A DNA stretch of 64,000 bases. Source: Wocania ichthyoenteri Th78 (GTDB lineage: Bacteria > Bacteroidota > Bacteroidia > Flavobacteriales > Flavobacteriaceae). This document shows positions 46,816 to 56,300 of the stretch, one piece after another; within the stretch, counting starts at the first letter, position 1; each line of letters begins with the position of its first letter. The DNA lies in the NCBI RefSeq assembly GCF_000789235.1, contig NZ_KN525716.1:2710100-2774099 (forward strand), given 5' to 3'. Under the pieces are notes generated by a model, which was not told the origin of the DNA, ran no database searches, and worked only from the letters and a program-made list of their open reading frames with translations. The position numbers and the translations under genes are program-made.

Positions 46816-46823
46816 TACTTTCG
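46816..46823 (+). promoter_or_regulatory. possible -7 box of the LRR gene
   Basis: TACTTTCG differs from TAnnTTTG at one base and lies 29 bases before the start codon. Confidence 0.35.
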
Positions 46824-46852
46824 TAAGAGAATTAATCCCAAATTTATTCAAG

Positions 46853-47677
46853 ATGAAGACTTTAAAACTTATAGTTGTATGCTTTTTAGTGTCAGCATAT
46901 ACTTTTGCTAATGTTTCCTCAAACGAAAAAGAAGCACTAATAGCTATATACAATTCAACAAACGGAAGTGAATGGAACTCTACATGGGACCTAAATGCAT
47001 CTGTTGATTCTTGGTACGGTGTTACTATTGAAGACAGCAAAATTGTAGAGCTTAATTTGCCTTTTAATAATCTGCAAGGAAATTTACCAAAAGAAATTGG
47101 AAATTTAACTTCGTTAAGAAAATTAAACTTTGGTTTTAATAAGCTAGCTGGAAAGATTCCAACAGAATTAGCAAATTTAAAAGCGTTGACTTCTTTAGAA
47201 CTATTTATGAATAGTTTTGAAGGCGAAATACCATCTGAACTTGGTAGTTTACAAAAATTAGAATCATTAAAATTATATAGTAATAAGCTTACTGGTAATA
47301 TACCAATGTCTTTAATGAATTTAACAAATTTGAAAGAGCTTTTATTAGGAAGTAACTTTTTAACAGGAACAATTCCAAATCAAATTTATGCTTTATCTAA
47401 ATTAGAAAAGCTAAGTGTAATGGATAATAAAATGGATGGAGAAATACCTGTTGAGATTGCACAATTAACACAATTACAAGAGTTACTGTTATCTAGTAAT
47501 AAATTTACAGGAACCTTACCAATGGAGTTTATGAACTTAACTAAGTTAAATACATTTATGGTAAGTGATAATAATTTGAATCAAGAATATATTAGTGTTT
47601 CTGGAAAAAACCCACCTAGTTTAATGCATTTAGAATTGCAAAATGCAACAGCTACAATGGATATAGAAAAAGATTAG
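46853..47677 (+). CDS. secreted plant-type leucine-rich-repeat protein
   Basis: 274 residues with signal peptide (to about residue 20, YTFANVS). An LRRNT-like cap (EKEALIAIYNSTNGSEWNSTWDL) precedes about seven 24-residue repeats of the plant type with NxLxGxIPxxLxxLxxL spacing (for example NKLAGKIPTELANLKAL, NKLTGNIPMSLMNLTNL, NKFTGTLPMEFMNLTKL). Such proteins bind other proteins at the cell surface. No C-terminal sorting domain was recognised, so export route past the periplasm is unclear. Confidence 0.9.
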   Translation: MKTLKLIVVCFLVSAYTFANVSSNEKEALIAIYNSTNGSEWNSTWDLNASVDSWYGVTIEDSKIVELNLPFNNLQGNLPKEIGNLTSLRKLNFGFNKLAGKIPTELANLKALTSLELFMNSFEGEIPSELGSLQKLESLKLYSNKLTGNIPMSLMNLTNLKELLLGSNFLTGTIPNQIYALSKLEKLSVMDNKMDGEIPVEIAQLTQLQELLLSSNKFTGTLPMEFMNLTKLNTFMVSDNNLNQEYISVSGKNPPSLMHLELQNATATMDIEKD

Positions 47678-47706
47678 TTAGAGTAAAGTTAGTTTCATAA
47701 ATTAGT

Positions 47707-47742
47707 AAAGTAGATAACAATAATTTGTTATCTACTTTTTTT
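47707..47742 (+). terminator. intrinsic terminator of the LRR gene
   Basis: AAAGTAGATAACAA at 47707-47720 pairs exactly with TTGTTATCTACTTT at 47725-47738 around TAAT, followed by T run. Confidence 0.9.
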
Positions 47743-47756
47743 AGTTTCTATTTTAA

Positions 47757-47936
47757 ATGAAAGAGCATTATTTTACATGTCCATATTGTTGGGAGAATAT
47801 TTCTATGTTATTAGATAATTCGGTTTCAAAACAAACTTATATTGAAGATTGTGAAGTGTGTTGCAACCCCATTCAAGTTTCTGTTCAATTTTTAAATTCA
47901 GAATTAATAGATTTTCAGGCAGATAGCATCGAGTAA
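47757..47936 (+). CDS. small CPXCG-motif cysteine-rich protein
   Basis: 59 residues (MKEHYFTCPYCWENISMLLD...). The CPYC near residue 8 and ECVCC-like DCEVCCNPIQV near 32 form a two-knuckle zinc-binding pattern known as the CPXCG cysteine-rich family; the first motif has Trp where Gly is usual. ATG at 47757; stop TAA at 47934-47936. No membrane segment. Function unknown. It sits between the LRR terminator and the tRNA promoter. Confidence 0.7.
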   Translation: MKEHYFTCPYCWENISMLLDNSVSKQTYIEDCEVCCNPIQVSVQFLNSELIDFQADSIE

Positions 47937-47956
47937 TAATTTTTTGTTTTTTATGT

Positions 47957-47986
47957 TTGTTAAAGTTAAAAAGGGTTGTATATTTG
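47957..47986 (+). promoter_or_regulatory. promoter of the initiator tRNA gene
   Basis: TTG at 47957-47959 and TATATTTG at 47979-47986 (full match to TAnnTTTG) with a 19-base spacer; the tRNA begins 72 bases after the box. Confidence 0.75.
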
Positions 47987-48057
47987 CAGTCCGAAATGAT
48001 TTGGTCGGCATTATGAACCGAAAGTTAAAAGCTAAGTAAATTATTTCAAGATTATAT

Positions 48058-48130
<73 letters not shown>

Positions 48131-48141
48131 CTAGTAAAACC

Positions 48142-48172
48142 AAGCCTTTCAAGAAATTGAAAGGCTTTTTTA
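48142..48172 (+). terminator. intrinsic terminator of the tRNA gene
   Basis: AAGCCTTTCAA at 48142-48152 pairs exactly with TTGAAAGGCTT at 48157-48167 around GAAA, followed by a T run. Confidence 0.92.
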
Positions 48173-48390
48173 TTTCACACAGTACAGAATAAGTACAGAA
48201 TTTAGCTGTTTATCTTCTGCTAAATAGTATTTGGTTTAATTTGATTTCATTTAGTATGTGAAATAAAATTTAAACTATATTTTTTTATGAAAATTGAAGA
48301 ATTGAGAATTAATATTAAAAATACCTTACAATTTTTCTAATTCGCTTCTATACTTTTTTAACTTTAGTCAAAAATTTAATTCTTTTTCAT

Positions 48391-49971
48391 TTGCAATTCC
48401 TTCAAGACTTATTAAATAACAAAGAGCCAGATAATTGGTGGAAGGAATACAAAGACTTTTGTGGAGACATTAGTAAAGTTGATAGAAGACTATTTATTGA
48501 AGCATTACCGGCTTTATTAAAAAAGTTAGAAAATAATTACGCTCATAGAGATCTTAGAATAGCCTTAGAGAACGAATCAAAAAGTAACGCCTCTTTTGGT
48601 AAGGAAATTTATTCTAAGATTTTGGAAGCTCAGAATCCATATTTGTATGATTCTCTAACAGATATTATCTCTGGCTTATATAAATCGGACCAAAAGTTTG
48701 CAATTACTAAAATCAAAAGCTTAATTAGCAATGCTGAGATAAGTTTAAGCAGAATTGGCATACAATCTATAGCCAAGATAGATTTGTTAAAAAAAGCAAC
48801 ACCAAAAACCTTTATCAGTTGGATTGAGAAACAATTTAATGATATTGCAAATACTGAAGTATTAGCCGAGTCGTGGCCATCAATTTTCTTTGCTGTTAGA
48901 ATTAAAAGAAATGGATTAAAAAATGCTGATGCTATTATAGATAAACTGTCTAGCGTAAAAACCATCGGCATTCAATTAGAACTCATTTACTTTTTAGATC
49001 ATAATCTAGATTTAGAAAAGGAAATGAAACTATTCGAAAAATATCTTCCGTTATTACTTCATATTGATCTAGAACATGCAGGTGCATATAATCACTTAAC
49101 ATATCGATTAGAAAATGTAGCTAAAACCAATTTAGGTTTGGTAATTGATTTTATTACAGATTGGGTAGATATAAGTCCTGAAAATGCAAGAAAAATAGAA
49201 TACTTCAGTCGTTTGCTGAATACACTTTGTGATGACTTTTATTCAGATTTCCAAAAGCTATACACAAATTGGTTAAATAAAGACAATCCTAATTTTCATA
49301 TTGCCATTTTTGAAATGAATAGTGCCAGATATATGAGAGATTTGTCAGGATTGACCGTTTCAGAAGTTTTAATAGAGGACTATTCCGATTACGATATCGA
49401 ATATATCACGTACAAAATACTTGCCTATGTTTATGATAAAGACACCTCTTTATCTTTGATATATTCGATACTCGAACAAAAAGGAGATAATAAAGAGGTG
49501 GTAGTTTTCTTAGCTGATTTATTTATTAACCACTTAATTTTTAATTATTATTCAACTATTGAGTTTTTAAATTTAAAAAAGAAGACTGCCAACAGGAAAC
49601 TTAAAAAAATAATAAAAGATATTGTTGAAGAAGGAGAAGATAAATACAAGGCTTATTCAGATTTAGAAAACTTAAAAGAGTTTGCGCCTTCAGAGCAAAG
49701 AATGATATATTATAATAAAATTCAAAATAGAAAATTTAATAAATCTTACAAAGAGAGTGAGTCAGAAAGCTCATCATTCCTAAGTATGGTTACAAATATC
49801 AATTACAGAACAGGAAAATCTACATTTTCAAAGTACAGCGGTAAATATACCGAAAAGATGACACCAGCACTTATTTCACATAGTGGCGAAATGCCAAGAG
49901 GCGAATTTATTGACCCTATAGGTCAAGCAACAGAACGGTTACTGTGGCAAAATTTTAAAAGAAGACAATGA
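48391..49971 (+). CDS. large unrecognised helical protein, first gene of a three-gene cassette
   Basis: 526 residues, proposed TTG start at 48391 (QFLQDLLNNKEPDNWWKEY); no ATG lies between the upstream in-frame stop at 48316 and this point, so the exact start is uncertain. No signal peptide or membrane segment. The body looks like stacked alpha helices (for example FAITKIKSLISNAEISLSRIGIQSIAKIDLLKKATP), possibly HEAT-like, which suggests a protein-binding scaffold. The C-terminus is charged and basic (RRQ). Its stop overlaps the next gene by 4 bases (ATGA). I do not recognise the family. Confidence 0.65.
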   Translation: MQFLQDLLNNKEPDNWWKEYKDFCGDISKVDRRLFIEALPALLKKLENNYAHRDLRIALENESKSNASFGKEIYSKILEAQNPYLYDSLTDIISGLYKSDQKFAITKIKSLISNAEISLSRIGIQSIAKIDLLKKATPKTFISWIEKQFNDIANTEVLAESWPSIFFAVRIKRNGLKNADAIIDKLSSVKTIGIQLELIYFLDHNLDLEKEMKLFEKYLPLLLHIDLEHAGAYNHLTYRLENVAKTNLGLVIDFITDWVDISPENARKIEYFSRLLNTLCDDFYSDFQKLYTNWLNKDNPNFHIAIFEMNSARYMRDLSGLTVSEVLIEDYSDYDIEYITYKILAYVYDKDTSLSLIYSILEQKGDNKEVVVFLADLFINHLIFNYYSTIEFLNLKKKTANRKLKKIIKDIVEEGEDKYKAYSDLENLKEFAPSEQRMIYYNKIQNRKFNKSYKESESESSSFLSMVTNINYRTGKSTFSKYSGKYTEKMTPALISHSGEMPRGEFIDPIGQATERLLWQNFKRRQ

Positions 49972-51650
49972 GATTTTTACTGAGTGAATATATTAACCTT
50001 TTAAAAGAGGATAAAGAACTTGATACATTGCTGACTGATTTGCTAGTTGGAATGAAATTTACAACTATCTCAAAGCCAATGAAAGGTCGTCAGTTTGGTG
50101 TAGATATTTCAGCTGTTGGTATAGATCCAGAAGATGGAATTAAAAAAGTGTTTTTATTCGCAGTAAAACAAGGTAATCTAACAAGAACCACTTGGGATGG
50201 CGATGTCAACGCCATACGCTCGACTCTTAATCAAATTAAAGACACGTTTATTCCAACATCACTTACAAATCGTTTAAAAAAACTTCCTAAAAAAATAATA
50301 GTTTGTACTAATGGTGTAATAAATCAAAATGTTTTAGTTGATTGGACACAATATATCGACCAGAATACTTCAGATGCTGTTGAATACGATTTTTGGGGAA
50401 CAGGCGAAATAACTGCAATGCTTGACGACTATCTTGTTAGCGAAAAACTATTTCCACAGGAATATCAATCATTATTAAGAAAGTCTTTAGCATTTTTAGA
50501 TTTACCAGATTATGATTTATCACATTTCTATACGCTGATTCAAAAAGTTTTAGATAAACAGCCCAAGCAAAAAAGACAAATCCTAAAAAAGTTAAGACTG
50601 GTACGATTATGCTTGAACATTATATACAAATGGTCTCAAGACAATAACAATTTAAAACCTTCAATTTATGCAAGTGAACGATGCTTGTTACTCAGCTGGC
50701 ATTTTATCCAAGAAGGTAATCATTTAGATAAAAACTTTGTGAGACAGGAATTTTACAAAATCCACTCTTTAAAAAGAAACATAGGTGTCTTTTACTTTAA
50801 TAAAGTTGCTGAACATTATAAAACAGAACACAGTATATACAAATACAGCAGAAATAGCCTAGAGTACAGTCTTAATGTTTGGGAAGAAATAGGAATTATA
50901 TCAACAATAGGATTAACGGAAATACAAGAGTTTAGAATCCATTATCGAGAAGGAAATGAAGAACAAGTACAAACCTATTACCAAAGCGCACTTTCAATTA
51001 GTAATGGATTATGTCTGTTTATTCAGAACAATCCACCTTCAAAATATCCAGAATACGATGTCCATAGTATTGAAATTGCATTAGCACTTAATCTAATGAA
51101 TTTTACTAGAAACTTCGACCCAGCCAAAAAATGGATTTCTGAAATGACTTTAGGTTTTAACAATAATTATAAGCTTAATAAGTTTTTTCCGTTGTTTAGA
51201 AAAAGTTATGAAAAGCTGGTAGATATTCACAATGGCGAAGAAGAATGTGAAGTCCAATCATCTATGATAATTCCTATTTTAGCTGAATATGCTTTAGTAT
51301 TTAATGATGAAGATTTATACAAGTTCGTAAGGAAGATTTCTACGGAACTTTTTACAGACTTAAATTTACAGATTTGGTTTCCGCTTAAAGAAATGGAAAA
51401 TAAAATATGTATTCAGGATTATAGTCATGGGGAAGGAACAACAAAGCATTCGGTAACGCTCTATGAAAATGTTGAAGAATTTAAAAAAGAAGTTTTTGAA
51501 GAGATTGAACTTTTTGGATTAGAAAAGAATTTTAAAATTTTTAAGCACAGTTTCGATATTGTAGCACACGTTGCAAGCAGGCATTATAAAAGCCAGCCTT
51601 TTCCTTTAACTTGGCGTGTTTTTATGAAGCAAGAAGTCTCAACAAAATAA
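49968..51650 (+). CDS. unrecognised protein with possible N-terminal nuclease-like domain
   Basis: 560 residues, no membrane segment. The first 110 residues resemble the core of a restriction-endonuclease-like fold: GRQFGVDISAVG (Asp46), a strand VFLFAVKQGN with Lys67, and TTWDGDVNAIRS with further acids. The usual Glu/Gln before the catalytic Lys is Ala65, so catalysis is uncertain. The rest (150-560) is helical with little recognisable motif; SHGEGTTKHS near 485 is a small conserved-looking stretch. Translationally coupled to the upstream gene. Alternative: a non-catalytic sensor. Confidence 0.6.
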   Translation: MRFLLSEYINLLKEDKELDTLLTDLLVGMKFTTISKPMKGRQFGVDISAVGIDPEDGIKKVFLFAVKQGNLTRTTWDGDVNAIRSTLNQIKDTFIPTSLTNRLKKLPKKIIVCTNGVINQNVLVDWTQYIDQNTSDAVEYDFWGTGEITAMLDDYLVSEKLFPQEYQSLLRKSLAFLDLPDYDLSHFYTLIQKVLDKQPKQKRQILKKLRLVRLCLNIIYKWSQDNNNLKPSIYASERCLLLSWHFIQEGNHLDKNFVRQEFYKIHSLKRNIGVFYFNKVAEHYKTEHSIYKYSRNSLEYSLNVWEEIGIISTIGLTEIQEFRIHYREGNEEQVQTYYQSALSISNGLCLFIQNNPPSKYPEYDVHSIEIALALNLMNFTRNFDPAKKWISEMTLGFNNNYKLNKFFPLFRKSYEKLVDIHNGEEECEVQSSMIIPILAEYALVFNDEDLYKFVRKISTELFTDLNLQIWFPLKEMENKICIQDYSHGEGTTKHSVTLYENVEEFKKEVFEEIELFGLEKNFKIFKHSFDIVAHVASRHYKSQPFPLTWRVFMKQEVSTK

Positions 51651-51657
51651 TAGAATA

Positions 51658-52761
51658 ATGTCAAATCCAATAAAACAACATTATATACCACGTTCATATT
51701 TAAAGAACTTTGCAGTTGAAGGAAGAAAAAGAAATCACTTTGTGGATGTTTACAAAATGGATAATGATATGCTATTAGAGCAAATTAGCACTAAAGATAT
51801 TTGTTTTGAAAAGAATATTTATACAATACCAGCTGAATCAGATGAAATAAAATATGCCTTAGAAAAACACTATGCTGAGAATGTTGATAGTGAGTTTCCA
51901 AAAGTATATAAGTTACTTATTGACGAAAAACTGCTGACGGTTACGCAAGAGCAAAAAATCCAAATACTTTATGTATGTCTATCATTATATTTCCGCACAC
52001 CACGGATTTTAAATCATCAAAAAAGTTTTAATAACCAAATATTTGATACTGCTTCACATACAGTAAATAAAGAAGGTATTATTAAAATGAATTTGTATGG
52101 AGAAAAAATGGAATTTCATATAGATGATATTGAAGTAGTTAAAAAAGAATACAATGAACGTGCAAGAACAGCTTTTTTAGTAAATCATTTAGAACAATGG
52201 GGGAATTTTGTAAAGTTCAAATACGATTGTACAATAAATGTGATTAAAATTAATGACACCGATGCACCAATAATTACGTCTGATAATCCCGTTTCAATTA
52301 GACATTTTGAAACAAATAAATTTCAAGGTTTATATGACCCTAAAGCAGTTATTACATTACCCTTGGATCGTTCATATTATTTAGAGATACATCCTAATGA
52401 CTATGCAGATGGTCAAACAAGAATTAATAGACTTACTCAAGACAGAGACTATGTGTTTACTACAAATGGAGTAACACAACAAAATGCTGAAAACTTATTA
52501 GTAGCATACAAAGGAGATATTGATAAACATTTTGATATTCAAAACCATTATGAAAATCCAGAAAATGGAGAGGAATTTTTAAAAAAAGCTAAATACAGAG
52601 CAGAACAAGCTCTTGTTTTATTTGATATCCTAAAGAAAAAAGGGTTTGTTTCAAAAGAGTTTATAGGTAAACTTAAGGAACTTTTAGAGCATCCATTTTG
52701 TAAAGATGATATACAAATGTTGAAATATAAAAAAGTACTTTCTAAAATGGGAAAATGGTAA
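51658..52761 (+). CDS. DUF4238 domain protein
   Basis: 367 residues. The N-terminus has the DUF4238 signature (QHYIPRSYLKNFAVEGRKRN), and the TSDNPVSI motif near residue 203 also fits. DUF4238 proteins are found in many mobile or defence regions but have no established activity. It begins 7 bases after the previous gene, so all three genes form one operon. No membrane segments. Confidence 0.8.
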   Translation: MSNPIKQHYIPRSYLKNFAVEGRKRNHFVDVYKMDNDMLLEQISTKDICFEKNIYTIPAESDEIKYALEKHYAENVDSEFPKVYKLLIDEKLLTVTQEQKIQILYVCLSLYFRTPRILNHQKSFNNQIFDTASHTVNKEGIIKMNLYGEKMEFHIDDIEVVKKEYNERARTAFLVNHLEQWGNFVKFKYDCTINVIKINDTDAPIITSDNPVSIRHFETNKFQGLYDPKAVITLPLDRSYYLEIHPNDYADGQTRINRLTQDRDYVFTTNGVTQQNAENLLVAYKGDIDKHFDIQNHYENPENGEEFLKKAKYRAEQALVLFDILKKKGFVSKEFIGKLKELLEHPFCKDDIQMLKYKKVLSKMGKW

Positions 52762-52816
52762 TAACGCGTAAACTCTAAACTTCTGTTAAACAAAACATGG
52801 TGTTGTTAAAATTTCG

Positions 52817-52824
52817 TAACTTTG
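52817..52824 (+). promoter_or_regulatory. promoter -7 box directly before HYC_CC_PP copy 2
   Basis: TAACTTTG matches TAnnTTTG and ends 8 bases before the ATG at 52833, giving a very short or absent leader. Confidence 0.5.
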
Positions 52825-52832
52825 CAATTAGT

Positions 52833-53246
52833 ATGAAACAAGTTTTCCATCAAATAATGTCTTTGACAATGGCTTTTGTAGTGTTATTCTCTACAATGTC
52901 ATTTACGCTTAGTATGCATTATTGTGGAGATACTTTGGTAGAAACTGCTATGTTCCATAAAGCGGAAGGATGTGGAATGGAAATGGATAATCCTTCAACT
53001 GAAGGTTGTTCTATTACAAAAAAGAATTGTTGTAATGATGAACAATTGGTAGTTGATGGGCAAGACGAACTACAACTGCAAGTTGACAAAATTTCTTTAG
53101 AGCAACAGGTATTCATCGCTTCATTTGTTTACACTTATATTAACCTTTTTGAAGGTTTAGATAATAATGTATCTTCTTTTGAAGAATACGAACCACCACT
53201 CGTCATAAGGCAAATCTTCAAGATTGACGAGACCTATTTAATTTGA
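52833..53246 (+). CDS. HYC_CC_PP family protein, copy 2
   Basis: 137 residues from the ATG at 52833 (MKQVFHQIMSL); an upstream in-frame ATG at 52797 would place the promoter box inside the gene. A membrane/signal segment (about 8-26) is followed by the MHYCGDTLVE (HYC), NCCNDE (CC) and EPPLV (PP) motifs. It is a paralogue of the 17546 gene and here precedes a CusA/CzcA-type pump. Family members accompany metal transporters; biochemical role unknown. Confidence 0.85.
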   Translation: MKQVFHQIMSLTMAFVVLFSTMSFTLSMHYCGDTLVETAMFHKAEGCGMEMDNPSTEGCSITKKNCCNDEQLVVDGQDELQLQVDKISLEQQVFIASFVYTYINLFEGLDNNVSSFEEYEPPLVIRQIFKIDETYLI

Positions 53247-53268
53247 TTTTTAAACAATAGACTGTTTT

Positions 53269-53297
53269 ATCCTATGACTTTATTATGTCATAAGGAT
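53269..53297 (+). other. hairpin between HYC_CC_PP copy 2 and the RND gene
   Basis: ATGAC/GTCAT and ATCCT/AGGAT arms around TTTATTAT form a hairpin with a one-base bulge. No T run follows, so it is more likely a leader or attenuation structure than a simple terminator. Confidence 0.4.
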
Positions 53298-53357
53298 AAT
53301 TTGTTGTATTCGGTGTTTTCCTAACGCCAATGTCTAACTGTTTAATAATCAAAGCTA

Positions 53358-56300
53358 ATGCTAAATAAAAGCATCAAATTTTTAATAGAAAATAAACTCG
53401 TAGCAGTTCTGCTACTCGTCCTTTTTGTTGGATGGGGAACTGTAAACGCACCTTTTAATTGGGATACAGGATTTTTACCTAGTAATCCTGTTGCAGTAGA
53501 TGCCATTCCAGATATTGGCGAAAATCAACAAATAGTATTTACAAAATGGGATGGTCGTTCGCCACAAGATATAGAAGACCAAATCACATATCCATTAACC
53601 ACATCCTTACTTGGTATTCCTGGAGTAAAAACCATTCGTAGTTCTTCTATGTTTGGATTTTCAAGTATCTATATCATTTTTGAAGAAGATATTGAATTCT
53701 ATTGGAGTCGTAGTCGAATCCTCGAAAAACTCAATTCATTGCCAAGTGGATTATTACCAGAAGGTGTTAATCCTGCATTGGGACCTGATGCCACAGGTTT
53801 AGGACAAATATTTTGGTACACTCTTGAAGGTCGGGATGAAAACGGAAATGTTACTGGTGGTTGGGATTTACACGAACTGCGTAGCATTCAAGATTACTAT
53901 GTAAAATATGCTTTATCTACTGCAAGCGGTGTTTCTGAAGTAGCTTCCATTGGTGGTTATGTTCAGGAGTATCAAGTTGATGTCAATCCAGAGTTGATGC
54001 GTCAATATAACATTGGTTTAAACCAGATCGTAAAAGCAGTTAAAAGTAGTAATCAAGATATTGGTGCGCAGACTTTAGAAATCAATCAAGCTGAATATTT
54101 AGTGCGTGGTTTGGGTTATGTGAAATCTGTTGAAGATATTGAAAATGCTGTAGTTACTTCAGAGGATTTTACTTCAATTAAGATTAAAGACATTGCTAAA
54201 GTATCATTAGGTCCAGCAACACGAAGAGGTTTATTGGATAAAGAAGGTGCAGAAGTTGTTGGTGGTGTTGTAGTGGCGCGTTATGGTGCTAATCCAATGG
54301 AAGTCATTAACAATGTAAAAGCTCAAATTGAGGAACTGAAAGGTGGATTACCAACAAAAGTATTGGCTGATGGACGAACATCACAATTAACAGTCGTTCC
54401 TTTCTATGATCGTACCGAACTTATTCAAGAAACATTAGATACACTTAATGAAGCATTAACACTAGAAATATTAATTACCATTTTGGTTATTATTGTTATG
54501 GTTTTCAATTTAAGAGCTTCTATTTTAATTTCTGGATTGTTGCCTGTTGCAGTATTAATGGTATTTGTTACCATGAAACTGTTTAACGTGGATGCCAATA
54601 TTGTAGCACTTTCTGGTATTGCTATTGCTATTGGAACTATGGTAGATGTAGGCGTCATTCTAGCAGAGAATATGATTCGCCATCTCGATGATGAAAAATT
54701 ACGGTTACGAGAAGATGGTACAGCGTTAACTACAAATGAAGTAGTTTATAATGCGACTGCCGAAGTTTCAGGAGCAATCTTAACAGCGGTATTAACTACA
54801 ATTATCAGCTTTGTGCCTGTATTTACAATGATTGGTGCAGAAGGAAAATTGTTTAGACCTTTAGCATTTACCAAAACGATGGCATTATCAGCATCTTTGG
54901 TTATTGCTTTGTTTCTAATTCCACCATTCGCAGCTTATTTATTCAGAAAAACATCACTTAAAAGTTCATTTAAGCATATCATAAATGGTGCTTTAATAAT
55001 TGCTGGAATCGCAATTATGGTTACTGGATATTGGTTAGGGATTATTTTAATTGCTTTTGGTATTACAGGTTTACTTGGGGTTTTGGGTAAACTAAATAAG
55101 AAAAATAGCAATCTTGTAAATATTATTATTTCATGTACTGCCATTATATTTTTACTTGCGGAATATTGGCGACCATTAGGCTTTGACAGAAGTATTCTAA
55201 TAAACTTAATTTTTGTGGCTATTATTTGCTTCGGAATTTTAGGAATATTTTCAATTTTTAGAAGGTATTATGGACAAATTTTAAATTGGGCTTTAGCAAA
55301 CAAGTTATTGTTTTTAATTATTCCAGCAACTGTACTTGTTTCTGGAGGATGGATAATGAATAATACAGGAAAAGAATTTATGCCATCTTTAAACGAAGGC
55401 TCTTTTCTATTAATGCCAACTTCATTACCACATTCAGGTGTTGAGGAAAATAAACGTGTGCTTCAGCAATTAGATATGGCAGTAGCCACCATTCCAGAAA
55501 TTGAAACCGTAGTAGGAAAATCTGGTAGAACAGAATCTGCATTAGATCCTGCGCCTTTATCTATGTACGAAAACATGATTCAGTATAAATCTGAATATAT
55601 GCGTAATTCAAAAGGGAAAATACAACGTTACAAGGTAAACGACGATGGTGCTTTTGAGTTGAAAGAAGGGACATTTATCGCCAACCCTAATAATTCGGAA
55701 AATGTTGTTTTTACAAACGTTGAACATACTCAACTTATCGAAGATGATGATGGCGAATTCTATCGTAATTGGCGACCAGAAATTAATAGTCCTGATGATA
55801 TTTGGAATGAAATCGTTAGAGTTACCAAATTACCTGGCGTTACTTCTGCACCAAAATTACAACCGATAGAAACCAGATTGGTAATGCTTCAAACAGGAAT
55901 GCGTGCACCTATGGGGATAAAGGTAAAAGGACAAGATTTAAAACAAATTGAAGCGTTTGGGTTACAATTAGAAAGTCTTTTAAAACAAGCTGAAGGTGTA
56001 AAAGAGCAAGCTGTTTTTGCAGATAGAATTGTAGGGAAACCTTATTTGCTTATTGATATTGATAGAGAAAAAATAGCACGTTATGGTGTGTCTATAGAAG
56101 ATGTACAAAGTGTGCTAAAAGTAGCAATTGGTGGTATGGCTATAACGCAAACGGTTGAAGGAAGAGAACGCTATGCTGTTAGAGTACGATATCCTAGAGA
56201 ACTGCGTGGTAATCCAGAAGATATAAAAGGAATTTATATTCCTGTTGAAAAAGGCAGCCCTGTTCCTTTAAGTGAGTTGGCGACTATTCGATATGAGCAA

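Noticed and set aside
48287-48340. Short open frame of 17 codons (MKIEELRINIKNTLQFF)
   Set aside because: Too short, no similarity or promoter evidence; could be a leader peptide but nothing supports it.
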